DNA of 64,000 bases, from contig CAIKMD010000006.1 of NCBI GenBank assembly GCA_903828515.1, forward strand, positions 558,001 through 622,000, read 5' to 3'. The number at the start of each line of letters is the position of its first letter. Positions within the stretch are counted from its first letter, which is position 1. Shown here one piece after another: positions 53,508-62,693 of the stretch. A program made the position numbers and the translations under genes. This DNA is from an uncultured Rhodospirillales bacterium (GTDB lineage: Bacteria; Pseudomonadota; Alphaproteobacteria; ATCC43930; CGMCC-115725). The notes under the pieces were generated by a model. That model was not told where the DNA came from, searched no databases, and saw only the letters and a list, made by a program, of their open reading frames with translations.

Positions 53508-54704
53508 ATGTTGACGCCAGACGACAATCGCCTGTTGACGCAGGTGGGGCCGGGCACGCCGGGTGGCGAGCTCTTGCGCCGCTATTGGATGCCGGTCTGT
53601 CCGGTGGCCGAGCTGACGCCCGAAAAGCCCAAAAAGCGCGTCCACATGCTCGGCGAGGACCTCGTGCTCTTCCGCGACGGAAAAGGCCAGATCGGTCTTC
53701 TGCCCGAAAACTGCGCGCATCGGCATGTCTCGCTCTATTTCGGCTTCGTCGAGGAAGACGGTATCCGTTGCCCCTATCACGGGTGGAAATACGCCGCGTC
53801 GGGCGAATGCATCGAGCAGCCCTTCGAACCGAAGAACAGTCCGCTTAAATCCGAAGCCTGCCTGCGCTCTTATCCGGTGCAGCAGCTTGCCGGCATTCTC
53901 TTCGCCTATCTCGGCCCGCTGCCGGCGCCGCTGCTGCCGCGGTGGGAAACCGTCGCCAGCAAGTTGGGCACGCGCAAGATCACCGTACTGCCCAAACACA
54001 ATTGCAATTGGCTGCAGGCGCAGGAGAACTCGGTCGATCCCGTTCATACCTTCTATCTGCACGCGCACATGCTGATGGAGCAGCGCAAGAACGACGACCA
54101 GTTCAAATCCTCGGTCGCGTATTTCCATCGGCCGATCGAGGGCATCGACTTCGAACTGTGCCGCGAGGCGACCTGGACGGGCATCCGCAAGATTCGCGAA
54201 TATGGCGGCGCCAAGCCGGAACGCGAAGTCGGCCATCCGGCGATCTTCCCGAACATCCTGATCGCGCCGCAGGAGAAGGGCGCGCTGGTCACGCATTGGC
54301 GCGTGCCGATGGACGACGAGCACACTTATATAATGTGGCTCGAATTCTCGCCCACGGTGGATGGCTCGACCGTCGAGCAGGCCGATAGCGATATTCCGGT
54401 GAACTACCTACCGCATCCGCTGGGTGCCGACGGCGAATACGATCTCACCGATTTCCCGCAGCAGGATCTGATGGCGTGGGAGACGCAGGGCAAGCTCTTC
54501 AATCGCAGTCGCGAACTGCTCGGCACAAGCGATCGCGGCATCGTCATGTGGCGCAATCTCTTGCGGCAACAGATTCGCGCGGTGCAGGAAGGCAAAGAGC
54601 CGGACGGCGTCATTCGCGATCCGGCGCAGAATGGTCAGATCGATCTGAGCATCGAGAAGCATCGTCAGGCTCGCTTCGAACGCGAAATGGCCACGGCGAA
54701 ATAA
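53508..54704 (+). CDS. Phthalate 4,5-dioxygenase-like Rieske oxygenase
   Basis: 398 residues of the phthalate-dioxygenase/O-demethylase branch, distinct from the seven copies above. The start MLTPDDNRLLTQVGPGTPGG and LLRRYWMPV are typical. Rieske ligands: CAHR and CPYHGWKY; iron site NSVDPVHTFYLH. ATG 53508 has GAGGA ten bases upstream. No reductase gene is next to it. With the Gfo/Idh, aldolase-fold and LigB genes it fits a pathway that dihydroxylates an aromatic acid. It is the first gene of the rightward operon to 59505. Confidence 0.9.
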   Translation: MLTPDDNRLLTQVGPGTPGGELLRRYWMPVCPVAELTPEKPKKRVHMLGEDLVLFRDGKGQIGLLPENCAHRHVSLYFGFVEEDGIRCPYHGWKYAASGECIEQPFEPKNSPLKSEACLRSYPVQQLAGILFAYLGPLPAPLLPRWETVASKLGTRKITVLPKHNCNWLQAQENSVDPVHTFYLHAHMLMEQRKNDDQFKSSVAYFHRPIEGIDFELCREATWTGIRKIREYGGAKPEREVGHPAIFPNILIAPQEKGALVTHWRVPMDDEHTYIMWLEFSPTVDGSTVEQADSDIPVNYLPHPLGADGEYDLTDFPQQDLMAWETQGKLFNRSRELLGTSDRGIVMWRNLLRQQIRAVQEGKEPDGVIRDPAQNGQIDLSIEKHRQARFEREMATAK

Positions 54705-54823
54705 GACCGCGCTGTCGCACAATCCGGCCGGTCGAGCCGGTTCGACAGCGCGGCGAACGACCGAGAGAATCAAAGTGGGCGGCAGAACGCGTCGACGCCG
54801 ATCGCGAAGAGGGGGAAGAGACG

Positions 54824-55918
54824 ATGCGAAAGACCAGCCTGTGGCTTGCGGCATGTGTGGTGGCGATGGCCGCCGCGATCGTGCCGGCCCGCGCGGACGA
54901 GACTTGGGATTCGCTGGTCAAGGCGGCGAACGCCGAAGGCGAGGTCGATGTCCATGGCGGCCCCGGCAAGATCTATGAGCAGGTTCTGACCGAGGGTTTC
55001 CGCAAGGCTTATCCCGGCATCAAGCTCAATTTCGTCGGCACCAGCGGCCGCGACGTGATCCTTCAGATCATGCGCGAGCGCGAAGCGGGCGTCTTCAAAT
55101 GGGACATCTATGTCGGCGGCACACCGTCGATCCTGCAGACCCTGAAGCCGGCCGGGGCCTTCGTGCCGCTGCGCCCGGCGCTGGTCCTGCCCGAAGTGCT
55201 CGACGACAAGGCGTGGCGCGGCGGGTTCAACGCCGGCTGGATGGACGCCGAAAAGCAATTCACTTTTGCCTTCGACTACACGTTCAGCCCGCTGGTCATG
55301 GTCAATTGGGATTTCGTCTCGCATGACGATCTGAAGACCTTCGCCGATCTGCTGAAGCCGCAATTCGCCGAGAAGCTGATCTGGGACGATCCGCGTCTGC
55401 CGGGGCAGGGGCTGTTGGTCGGCCAGGTGATGCTGATCAATTTCGGCGCCGACTACCTGACGCAACTCTTCGGCAAGCAGAAGATCGCATACACCGCCAA
55501 TCGCCGCCAGGAAGCGGAATGGGTGGTGCGCGGGCGCTATCCGATCGGCATCGGCGCTGCCGCCGAGGAAGTAAACCAGTTCCAGATGCAAGGCGTCGGC
55601 AAGAACGTCGAGGCGTTTCGCGGCGACGTGAAAATCTTCAGCGGCGATACCGGCTTCGGCACCGTGTCGATGATGGACCGGGCGCCGCATCCCAACGCGG
55701 CGAAGGTCTACGTCAATTGGCTGTTGTCGAAAGCCGGCCAATCCGATTGGGGCAAGACGGTCCGCAACAGCCGGCGCGTCGATGTGACGCCGGGCAATCC
55801 CAGCGAAGTTCCGTCCGACGCGATCCCTTACAAGAACCTGCAGGCCGAGGATCAAATTCCGATCCGGACCGAGGTCGGCGATCTCGCCACCAAGACCATT
55901 CCGCCTTCCGGGCAATAG
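54824..55918 (+). CDS. ABC substrate-binding protein, iron/polyamine (FbpA/PotD) type
   Basis: 364 residues. Signal peptide SLWLAACVVAMAAAIVPARA, then DETWDSLVKAANAEGEVDVHG. EGFRKAYPGIKLNFVGTSGR and the lobe-2 segment VYVNWLLSKAGQSDWGKTVRN follow the SBP_bac_6/8 pattern. RBS AGGGGGAAGAG. It feeds the ATPase and fused permease at 56696-59505. With an aromatic-acid operon, an aromatic carboxylate ligand is more likely than iron (inference). Confidence 0.88.
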   Translation: MRKTSLWLAACVVAMAAAIVPARADETWDSLVKAANAEGEVDVHGGPGKIYEQVLTEGFRKAYPGIKLNFVGTSGRDVILQIMREREAGVFKWDIYVGGTPSILQTLKPAGAFVPLRPALVLPEVLDDKAWRGGFNAGWMDAEKQFTFAFDYTFSPLVMVNWDFVSHDDLKTFADLLKPQFAEKLIWDDPRLPGQGLLVGQVMLINFGADYLTQLFGKQKIAYTANRRQEAEWVVRGRYPIGIGAAAEEVNQFQMQGVGKNVEAFRGDVKIFSGDTGFGTVSMMDRAPHPNAAKVYVNWLLSKAGQSDWGKTVRNSRRVDVTPGNPSEVPSDAIPYKNLQAEDQIPIRTEVGDLATKTIPPSGQ

Positions 55919-55926
55919 GAGCTGAC

Positions 55927-56688
55927 ATGAGCGATCTCGCCGAACTATCCGAGCGCGTCGCACAAGCCTGCCGCGTGCTTGGCCGTCTCGACCTGACCGA
56001 AGCCGCCACCGGCCATGTCAGCGCGCGCATCCCCGGCACCGACCACATCCTGATCCGCGCGCGCGGGCCCGAGGAATTGGGCGTGCGCTACACGACGGCC
56101 GATCAGGTGGTCGAAGTCGGCATGGACGGCAAGCTCGTGCGCACCAGCGCGGCCGGGCTCGAAGTGCCGATCGAGGTGTTCATTCACACCGCGATCTATC
56201 GCCGCCGGCCCGAGATCAATTCGGTCGTGCATGTTCATCCGCCGACCGTGGTGCTGTTCACGATCTGCAATAAGCCCCTGCTGCCGCTTTACGGCGCTTT
56301 CGATCCGTCGAGCGCGCAAATGGCGATCAATGACATCCCGACTTTTCCGCGCAGCATTCTCGTGAGTTCGCCCGAGCTTGGTGATGAACTGGCGACGATC
56401 ATGGGCAAGTCGCGCATCTGCATGATGCGCGGGCATGGCATCACCACCGCGTCGTCCAGCATCGAGGAGGCGTCGCTCGACGCCATTCATCTCAACACGC
56501 TGGCAACGATGAATTATCGCGCGCACATGCTCGGCACGCCGATTCCGATTCCGCCGGAAGAACAGGACGCGCTGCGCAAGATGGAAGCGCGCGCGAGCGG
56601 CGCGGCGGCAGCCGCTGCTCGCAGCGACCGGCCCAGCGGCCGCGCGGCCGCCTTGTGGCGCTATTACTGCGCGCTCACCGCGGACTAG
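55927..56688 (+). CDS. Class II aldolase/adducin-fold protein, possible decarboxylase
   Basis: 253 residues. Zinc site in NSVVHVHPPTVV (residues ~98-109) and MMRGHGITTASSSIEEA; TGHVSARIPGTD near the N-terminus. The fold includes fuculose-phosphate aldolase and the 3,4-dihydroxyphthalate decarboxylase. The setting between a phthalate-dioxygenase-like gene and an importer favours decarboxylation of a dihydroxylated aromatic acid. It starts 8 bp after the binding-protein gene. The last ~35 residues are Ala/Arg-rich. Confidence 0.87.
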   Translation: MSDLAELSERVAQACRVLGRLDLTEAATGHVSARIPGTDHILIRARGPEELGVRYTTADQVVEVGMDGKLVRTSAAGLEVPIEVFIHTAIYRRRPEINSVVHVHPPTVVLFTICNKPLLPLYGAFDPSSAQMAINDIPTFPRSILVSSPELGDELATIMGKSRICMMRGHGITTASSSIEEASLDAIHLNTLATMNYRAHMLGTPIPIPPEEQDALRKMEARASGAAAAAARSDRPSGRAAALWRYYCALTAD

Positions 56689-56695
56689 GTTTTCC

Positions 56696-57787
56696 TTGAA
56701 TCCGTCTTTCGTCACGCTTGAGGGTCTCGGCAAATCCTACGGCAAATATGCCGCCGTGGCGGATGTCTCGCTCGCCGTCGCCAAGGGCGAGGCGCTGACC
56801 CTGCTGGGGCCGTCGGGCTGCGGCAAGACGACGACCTTGCGCATGATCGCGGGCCTTGAAACGCCGGACGAAGGCACCATCGCCATCGCCGGAAAGACCG
56901 TCTTCGCCGCGCGCGACCGCATCAACCTGCCGCCGGAACAACGCCAGATCGGGATGGTGTTTCAATCCTATGCGATCTGGCCGCATCTGACCGCCGCCGA
57001 AAACGTCGCGTTCCCCCTGCAGGTGCGGCGCATGGCCAAGGCCGAGATTCAGGATCGTGTGCGCAAGGCCTTGGCGATGGTGGGGCTGGCCGGCTTCGAG
57101 GACCGGCCGGCGACGCAGTTGAGCGGCGGGCAACAGCAGCGCGTCGCGCTGGCCCGCGCGCTGGTTTACGAGCCGGCGCTGCTGCTGCTCGATGAACCGC
57201 TGAGCAATCTCGACGTCAAACTGCGTGAACAGATGCGGCTGGAACTGAAACTGCTGCAGAACCGCCTGCAACTGACGGTCATCAACGTGACCCACGACCA
57301 GACCGAGGCGCTGAGTCTCTCCGACCGCATCGCCATTCTCAATCATGGCCGGATCGAACAACTCGGCACGCCGCGTGAACTTTACGAACAGCCGGTGACG
57401 CCGTTCGTGCGCGATTTTCTGGGCAAGTCGGTGACCCTGCCGGCGCGCATCCGCGCGGTTGGCGGCGATCGGGTGACGGTCGAACTCGCGGCGTCGCCGG
57501 AATCGGTGCTCGATTGCGCGCGGCCGGCGGGCGGCACATGCAATGTCGGCGATCTTGTTGATATGTCAGTGCGGCGCGAAGCGCTGCATTTGAAACACGA
57601 CACGGATCAGCCGGGCCGCACGCTCAAAGGCGTGATCGGCACCGTGCTCTATCAGGGCGAGCGCAGCGAGTGCGAAGTGCTGATTGGCGGTCAGCCGATT
57701 CTGGTTTATTTGCCGGCCGATGCCGGACTTGCGGCCGGTCAGGTGATCGAATTGGCCGCCGACGCGCTGCGGCTCTGGCCGCGATGA
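56696..57787 (+). CDS. ABC transporter ATP-binding protein, PotA/FbpC type
   Basis: 363 residues from TTG 56696; no ATG or GTG start fits the conserved N-terminus. Walker A GPSGCGKTT, Q-loop MVFQSYAIWPHLTAAEN, signature LSGGQQQRVALARAL, Walker B LLLLDEPLSNLD and switch VTHDQTEAL. The C-terminal ~120 residues are a TOBE-type regulatory domain. Its stop overlaps the permease start (ATGA). Confidence 0.93.
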   Translation: MNPSFVTLEGLGKSYGKYAAVADVSLAVAKGEALTLLGPSGCGKTTTLRMIAGLETPDEGTIAIAGKTVFAARDRINLPPEQRQIGMVFQSYAIWPHLTAAENVAFPLQVRRMAKAEIQDRVRKALAMVGLAGFEDRPATQLSGGQQQRVALARALVYEPALLLLDEPLSNLDVKLREQMRLELKLLQNRLQLTVINVTHDQTEALSLSDRIAILNHGRIEQLGTPRELYEQPVTPFVRDFLGKSVTLPARIRAVGGDRVTVELAASPESVLDCARPAGGTCNVGDLVDMSVRREALHLKHDTDQPGRTLKGVIGTVLYQGERSECEVLIGGQPILVYLPADAGLAAGQVIELAADALRLWPR

Positions 57788-59505
57788 GCGTTCTCGCGCC
57801 GCCGGGCCTGTTGCGGCGGCAAATTCCGTCGCACGGGCTCGTCTTCATCGCGCTGCTCGCAATCGTCGGATTGTTCGTTCTCTATCCGGTCCTGATCATT
57901 CTGGTGAACAGCGTCACACTCGGGCCGAACGGACAATCGCAAGGGTTCACCCTGCGTTCCTGGCAGATCGCGGTCTCCGATCCGGCGATGCTCGCGGCCA
58001 TTCGCAACACGCTCAAGGTGGTGGCCGCGAATGAATCGATCTCGCTGCCGGTCGCGGTTGCCATCGCCTGGCTGCTCGCGCGCACCGATCTGCCGGCGCG
58101 AGCGACGCTCGAATTCATGTTCTGGGTGACGTTTTTCCTGCCCTCGCTTTCGGTAACGTTGGGCTGGGTCGTCCTACTCGATGCGCAATCGGGCGTCGTC
58201 AATCAGCTTGCGCATCACTTCCTGCCATCGCTTCCCCAGCCGCTCTTCAACATCCATTCCTTCTGGGGTGTCGTCTGGGCGCATCTCAGCACTGGCGCGA
58301 TATCGGTGAAGGTGATCCTGCTCACGCCGGCCTTGCGCAATCTCGATGCCTCGTTCGAAGAGGCCGCGCGGATTTGCGGCGCCGCGCGCTGGCGCACGCT
58401 CACCCGGATCGTGGTGCCGGTCGCGGCGCCGGCGATTCTCACCGTGATGGTGCTCTCGATCATCCGCGCGATGCAGACTTTCGAGATCGAGATGGCGCTT
58501 GGGCCGCCGTTCAATTTCTGGGTCTTCGGCACGATGATCTATCGCCTCGCCGCGCGCGTGCCGCCCGATCTCGGGCCCGCGACGGCGCTGGCGGCGCTCG
58601 CCTTTCTCGCGCTGACGCCGCTGATCATCCTGCATCGCTATCTCATCACGCGAAAGGATTACGCGACAGTCGGTGGAAAACTGCGCGTGGCGCCGACGCC
58701 GCTTGGACGCTGGCGCTTTCCGATCTTCGGCCTCGTCTGCCTGTTCGTCTTTCTCGTCACCGTTCTGCCGGTGGTTTTCGTGATCCTGTCGTCATTCATG
58801 AAGCTGTTCGGGTTTTTCGACATTCCCGATCCCTGGACTCTCGACAACTGGCGCAACGTGCTGCGCGACGACTTCTTCCTGCGCGCCTTTGCCCACACGT
58901 TCGAGATTGCCGGGGTCGCGGCGGTCGGCTCGATGCTGCTGAGCGGGCTGACGGCGCATTTCATCGTGCGCTCGCGCTATTGGGGGCGGGGGATTTTGGA
59001 TTTCGTTTCGTGGCTGCCGTTTGCCATACCGGGCATCCTGTTCAGCGTCGGCATGCTCTATGTCGTGCTCAGCAATCCGGTGTTCCGCATCTTCTACGGC
59101 AGCCTGCCGCTGATGATGCTGACCATCGTGATCGCGAACATGACGCTCGGCATCCAGATATTGAAAGCGGCGATCATCCAGATCGGCGGCGAACTGGAAC
59201 AGGCGGCGCGCACGACCGGCGCGTCGTGGTGGTACGCGTTTCGCAAGGTGATCCTGCCGATTCTGATGCCGACGCTCATTCTGGTCGGCATGATCACCTT
59301 CATCGGCGCCACGCGCGAGATCGCCAGCGTCGCGTTACTCGCGACGAACGAGACCAAGACGCTGTCGTTGCTGCAGCTCGACTACATCACCGATGGACGG
59401 TTCGAGGCGGCGGCGGTGATCTCGGCCCTCGTCGTCATGCTGACCGTCGGTATCGCATTCGTCGCGCGGTTCCTCGGCCTGCGCGCCGGCATCCGCGCGT
59501 CTTAA
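57784..59505 (+). CDS. Fused two-domain ABC permease (FbpB/ThiP type)
   Basis: 573 residues, about twelve hydrophobic segments in two BPD_transp_1 halves. EAA loops: FEEAARICGAARWRTLTRI near residue 195 and LEQAARTTGASWWYAFRKV near residue 475. One chain supplies the whole channel for the binding protein at 54824 and ATPase at 56696. Its end overlaps the end of the Gfo/Idh gene on the other strand by 4 bp. Confidence 0.93.
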   Translation: MSVLAPPGLLRRQIPSHGLVFIALLAIVGLFVLYPVLIILVNSVTLGPNGQSQGFTLRSWQIAVSDPAMLAAIRNTLKVVAANESISLPVAVAIAWLLARTDLPARATLEFMFWVTFFLPSLSVTLGWVVLLDAQSGVVNQLAHHFLPSLPQPLFNIHSFWGVVWAHLSTGAISVKVILLTPALRNLDASFEEAARICGAARWRTLTRIVVPVAAPAILTVMVLSIIRAMQTFEIEMALGPPFNFWVFGTMIYRLAARVPPDLGPATALAALAFLALTPLIILHRYLITRKDYATVGGKLRVAPTPLGRWRFPIFGLVCLFVFLVTVLPVVFVILSSFMKLFGFFDIPDPWTLDNWRNVLRDDFFLRAFAHTFEIAGVAAVGSMLLSGLTAHFIVRSRYWGRGILDFVSWLPFAIPGILFSVGMLYVVLSNPVFRIFYGSLPLMMLTIVIANMTLGIQILKAAIIQIGGELEQAARTTGASWWYAFRKVILPILMPTLILVGMITFIGATREIASVALLATNETKTLSLLQLDYITDGRFEAAAVISALVVMLTVGIAFVARFLGLRAGIRAS

Positions 59506-60674
59506 GGTCCGGGCACCTGCCGTTCGAGCGGCACGTCGCATTTTCGTTCTGCTGAATCGATGATGGCGCGGCATACTTCGAGCGTCGCCGCGCCCCAGCG
59601 CCCATCGGGAAAGACCGCCCGATTTTCGGCGAGCGCGTCGCGCAGTTCGATCAACTCCGCCGCCCGTTCGGGATTGGGCGGCACGGCGACTTCCTCGCAC
59701 CCGGTGTCGTCATAGACGTAAAGCCCATCCGGCGATTGGCGGATCGCGCCGCGCTCGCAACTCACGATGGTCAGGCCGAAGAACGGCATGCGTTTGGGCG
59801 CTTTCGCCGGCGCATCGCTCTCGGGAAAGGCCGGGTTGGCGAATTTGTCCTCGACCGTCGTCGTCCCGGCTCGGCGCGGCCGTTTGGCGGCGGCGCGCGG
59901 ATCGGGCTTTTGATCGCCATAGACGCTGATGCCCCAGGTCAATTCCGTCACGTCGAAATGCCCGTAACCGGTAAATCCGATGCTGGCGACCGCGCCGTCG
60001 GCAAATTCCAGCAGTGTCGTGAAATTTCCCTCGGTCGCGAAATTCTTGTCCCACTTGCCGGTCGATGCACGCACGCTGCGGACCATCCCGCCGCCGAGAT
60101 AGCGCACGATATCCACGAGATGCGGCGCCTGCCGAAAGACCACGCCGCCGCCGCGCGCCGTATCGACCTCGGCGGGCAGTCGCGGCCGCTGCATCCAGTC
60201 GTTGAACATGAGGGAATTGATCTGCACGACGTTGCCCAGCCGCCCGCTGGCAATGATGCGGCGCATCGCCTGGACCGGCGTGTCGAAGATCTTCGAATGC
60301 GCGGCGAGAAGCCTGACGCGCGAATGCTCGGCCGCGTCGATCATGCGGTCGCATTCGGCGAGCGTGACCGCGATCGGCTTCTCGCAGAGCACGTGCTTGC
60401 CGTTTTCCGCGGCGATGATGCTGTGTTCGGCATGGAGATAATTGGGCGTGGCGATCCACACCGCGTCGATGTCGCTCGAACGGCACATCGCCTCGACGCT
60501 GTCGAACGCGGGCAGACCACGGCGCTTGGTGAAAGCGTCGCGCGCATCGGGCCGAAGATCGGCGGCGGCGGCGAGCGAGACGCCCGCGACGCCGGAAAAC
60601 GCGCGCAGCACCTGCCCCGAGACCGCGCCGAGCCCGGCAATGCCGACACGCAATGTGCTCGTCGCTTCGGGCAT
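59502..60674 (-). CDS. Gfo/Idh/MocA oxidoreductase, phthalate dihydrodiol dehydrogenase-like
   Basis: 390 residues. Rossmann NAD(P) site VGIAGLGAVSGQVLRAF, the CEKPIAVTLAECD motif near residue 95, and a catalytic-region stretch TARGGGVVFRQAPHLVDIV near residue 170. FNDWMQRPRLP before it and YLGGGMVRSVRA after it recall phthalate 4,5-dihydrodiol dehydrogenase (Pht4/OphB) as I remember it. It would rearomatise the product of the dioxygenase at 53508. Starts 5 bp after the binding-protein gene in a leftward operon with LigB. Confidence 0.88.
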   Translation of the reverse strand: MPEATSTLRVGIAGLGAVSGQVLRAFSGVAGVSLAAAADLRPDARDAFTKRRGLPAFDSVEAMCRSSDIDAVWIATPNYLHAEHSIIAAENGKHVLCEKPIAVTLAECDRMIDAAEHSRVRLLAAHSKIFDTPVQAMRRIIASGRLGNVVQINSLMFNDWMQRPRLPAEVDTARGGGVVFRQAPHLVDIVRYLGGGMVRSVRASTGKWDKNFATEGNFTTLLEFADGAVASIGFTGYGHFDVTELTWGISVYGDQKPDPRAAAKRPRRAGTTTVEDKFANPAFPESDAPAKAPKRMPFFGLTIVSCERGAIRQSPDGLYVYDDTGCEEVAVPPNPERAAELIELRDALAENRAVFPDGRWGAATLEVCRAIIDSAERKCDVPLERQVPGP

Positions 60675-60679
60675 GGTCG

Positions 60680-61639
60680 CTATTTGAAGATGTTGGGCGT
60701 GACGTCGATATTGGTTTTGAGGATACCGTTGTCCTGCATCAGCGCGGCGACCTTGTCGACGCCGGCGGCGTCGATGTCCATGGGCTGTTTATTCAACGCC
60801 ATTTTGGCTAATAGCTTCTCGTCGGTCTTGGTGTAGCCCGCCACGAGCTGCAGATAGGCGGGGTCGCCGATATTGGCGTTGACCCATTCCGCACCCTTGT
60901 AGAAACCGCGAACCCAGCGACGGAGCAGGTCGGCTTTCGTGGCGGCGGTCTCGGCGGTTACGACCCACAGCGAGCTGGGATAGCCGGGCATCACCTTCGA
61001 TTGCGCCCAATCGAGCAGTTCGAAATCCGGATTGCCGAGCGCGATGGCGAGAAACGGGTCGACCAGCACGGCGGCATCGACCTGCCCGCCCTTCACGGCA
61101 TCCATCATCGCGGGCAGCGGCACTTCGCGAAAATTGACCTTGGCCGGATCGCCGCCGGTTTTCTTGATCCAGGCCTGCGCGATCAGCCATTGGATATCGA
61201 AACGTGTGTTGATGCCGATGCTTTTGCCCTCGAGATCCTTGCCGGTCTTGAGGCCGCCGCCTTTGCGCTGGATGATCGCGGCGGGATCGGGCGGCGCCTT
61301 CGGGATGCGGGTTCCCTCGGCGAGGATGCGCAGATCGATGCCGCGTTCGAGCGCGGTGAGGATCGCCGTCGTGTTGGAATAGAGAATGTCGAACCCGCCG
61401 CTGACCAGGGCCGGTACGCCGATCGTGCCACCCTGAATCATTTGTGTCGCGACGGAAATCCCCTCCGTGGCGAAATAGCCCATTTTGTCGGCGACGATAT
61501 GGGGTGCGACGACGAAGATCGGAATGATGCCGACCCGCACCACCGGAAGATCGGCGGCGAAGGCGCCCTTGACCTGCCACGCGGCAAGCGCGCCGCCGGC
61601 TGCGGCCATCGCCTGTCGTCTCGTGATCGCTTGTGTCAT
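60680..61639 (-). CDS. ABC substrate-binding protein, NitT/TauT type, orphan
   Basis: 319 residues. The N-terminus ITRRQAMAAAGGALAAW looks like a Tat signal (twin Arg plus a mild hydrophobic stretch). Then IPIFVVAPHIVADKMGYFA and DLEGKSIGINTRFDIQW as in the SsuA/NMT1 family. No matching permease or ATPase lies in this operon; the importer at 56696-59505 is of another family. The partner may be elsewhere, for example 12629-14299. Confidence 0.88.
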   Translation of the reverse strand: MTQAITRRQAMAAAGGALAAWQVKGAFAADLPVVRVGIIPIFVVAPHIVADKMGYFATEGISVATQMIQGGTIGVPALVSGGFDILYSNTTAILTALERGIDLRILAEGTRIPKAPPDPAAIIQRKGGGLKTGKDLEGKSIGINTRFDIQWLIAQAWIKKTGGDPAKVNFREVPLPAMMDAVKGGQVDAAVLVDPFLAIALGNPDFELLDWAQSKVMPGYPSSLWVVTAETAATKADLLRRWVRGFYKGAEWVNANIGDPAYLQLVAGYTKTDEKLLAKMALNKQPMDIDAAGVDKVAALMQDNGILKTNIDVTPNIFK

Positions 61640-61666
61640 TCGGCTATTTCCCTGTCTCGATATGAT

Positions 61667-62644
61667 TCAAAGCTTCAGCAGCCGCTCGGCATTGCCGTGC
61701 GCGATTTTTTCGCGATCGCCATCGCTCAGGCTGATCTTGTTCCAGAAATCCATGCCGACCTTGTTCGCTTCATAGGGCCAGTCGACCGCCCAGAGAATCC
61801 GGTCGGCGCCCATGGCAAGCAGGGTGCAGACAAAGGCGGGCTCGTACCAGTTGCCGCTGGTTGCGACATAGAGATGATCGCGGATGTATTCGAGCGGCGT
61901 CTTCTTGAGGCCGCGACGCTTGGCCATGTGGTGAGTGTGCTCGTTGAGGCGATGCATCGCGAAGGGCAGGCCCTCGCCGAGATGGCCCATGACGAATTGG
62001 AGCTTCGGATAGGCATCGAAAACGCCGGCGAAGAGGATGCGCAGGAAATGAACGCTGGTGTCGACGCCGAAACCCCAGCCGGGACGGGCGAGAATGTCCT
62101 CGAAGCCTTCGTAATAGGCTTTCATCACGCCCGGCGGCGGCAGCGCCGGATGAAGGAAAATCGGCACGCCGAGCTTTTCCGCGCGCGCGAAGATCGGCCA
62201 GAACGATTTGTCGTCGAGGAAACGCCCATTCGCGTGGCCGTGGACCATCGCGCCGACGAAGCCACAATCCTTGACGCAACGCTCGAGCTCGTCGGCGGCC
62301 GCCTCGGGGGCGGCAACCGGCAGCGCGGCAAAACCGGCAAAGCGTTTCGGATGCGCCTTCATGGCGGCGGCGAGCTGGTCGTTCAGGCGTCGCGCCATCG
62401 CGATGGCTTCGTCGTCGGTGAAACCGTGTGCTACCGGCGCGTTGAAGGACAGAACCTGGACGTCGATCCCGTTCGCATCCATCTGCCTGATACGGGATTC
62501 GCCGAGATCGTCGATCTCCTTGCCGATCTCATGGCCGAGTTCCGCGCTGCGCGCGATCATGTAGGGGCTGCGCGCTTCGTTGGCGCCAAGCTTCTCGCGA
62601 TAGAGCGGGTTCGAATAATGTTCTTCGATCGCGATCATCCGCAT
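61667..62644 (-). CDS. ACMSD-family amidohydrolase, resorcylate/dihydroxybenzoate decarboxylase-like
   Basis: 325 residues. MIAIEEHYSNP at the start replaces the usual HxH with E-x-H, as in gamma-resorcylate decarboxylase. Family order continues: QMDANGIDVQVLSFNAPVA, RCVKDCGFVGAMVHGHANG, IFLHPALPPPG, FVMGHLGEGLPFAMHRLN (zinc His) and ADRILWAVDWPYEAN (catalytic Asp). It would remove CO2 from a hydroxybenzoate. ATG 62642-62644 follows GAGGGAG. Located between LigB and the orphan binding protein. Confidence 0.88.
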   Translation of the reverse strand: MRMIAIEEHYSNPLYREKLGANEARSPYMIARSAELGHEIGKEIDDLGESRIRQMDANGIDVQVLSFNAPVAHGFTDDEAIAMARRLNDQLAAAMKAHPKRFAGFAALPVAAPEAAADELERCVKDCGFVGAMVHGHANGRFLDDKSFWPIFARAEKLGVPIFLHPALPPPGVMKAYYEGFEDILARPGWGFGVDTSVHFLRILFAGVFDAYPKLQFVMGHLGEGLPFAMHRLNEHTHHMAKRRGLKKTPLEYIRDHLYVATSGNWYEPAFVCTLLAMGADRILWAVDWPYEANKVGMDFWNKISLSDGDREKIAHGNAERLLKL

Positions 62645-62693
62645 GGCGGCGACTCCCTCAAGCAAGCGATCCGGATCGATCCGATGTCCGGGT

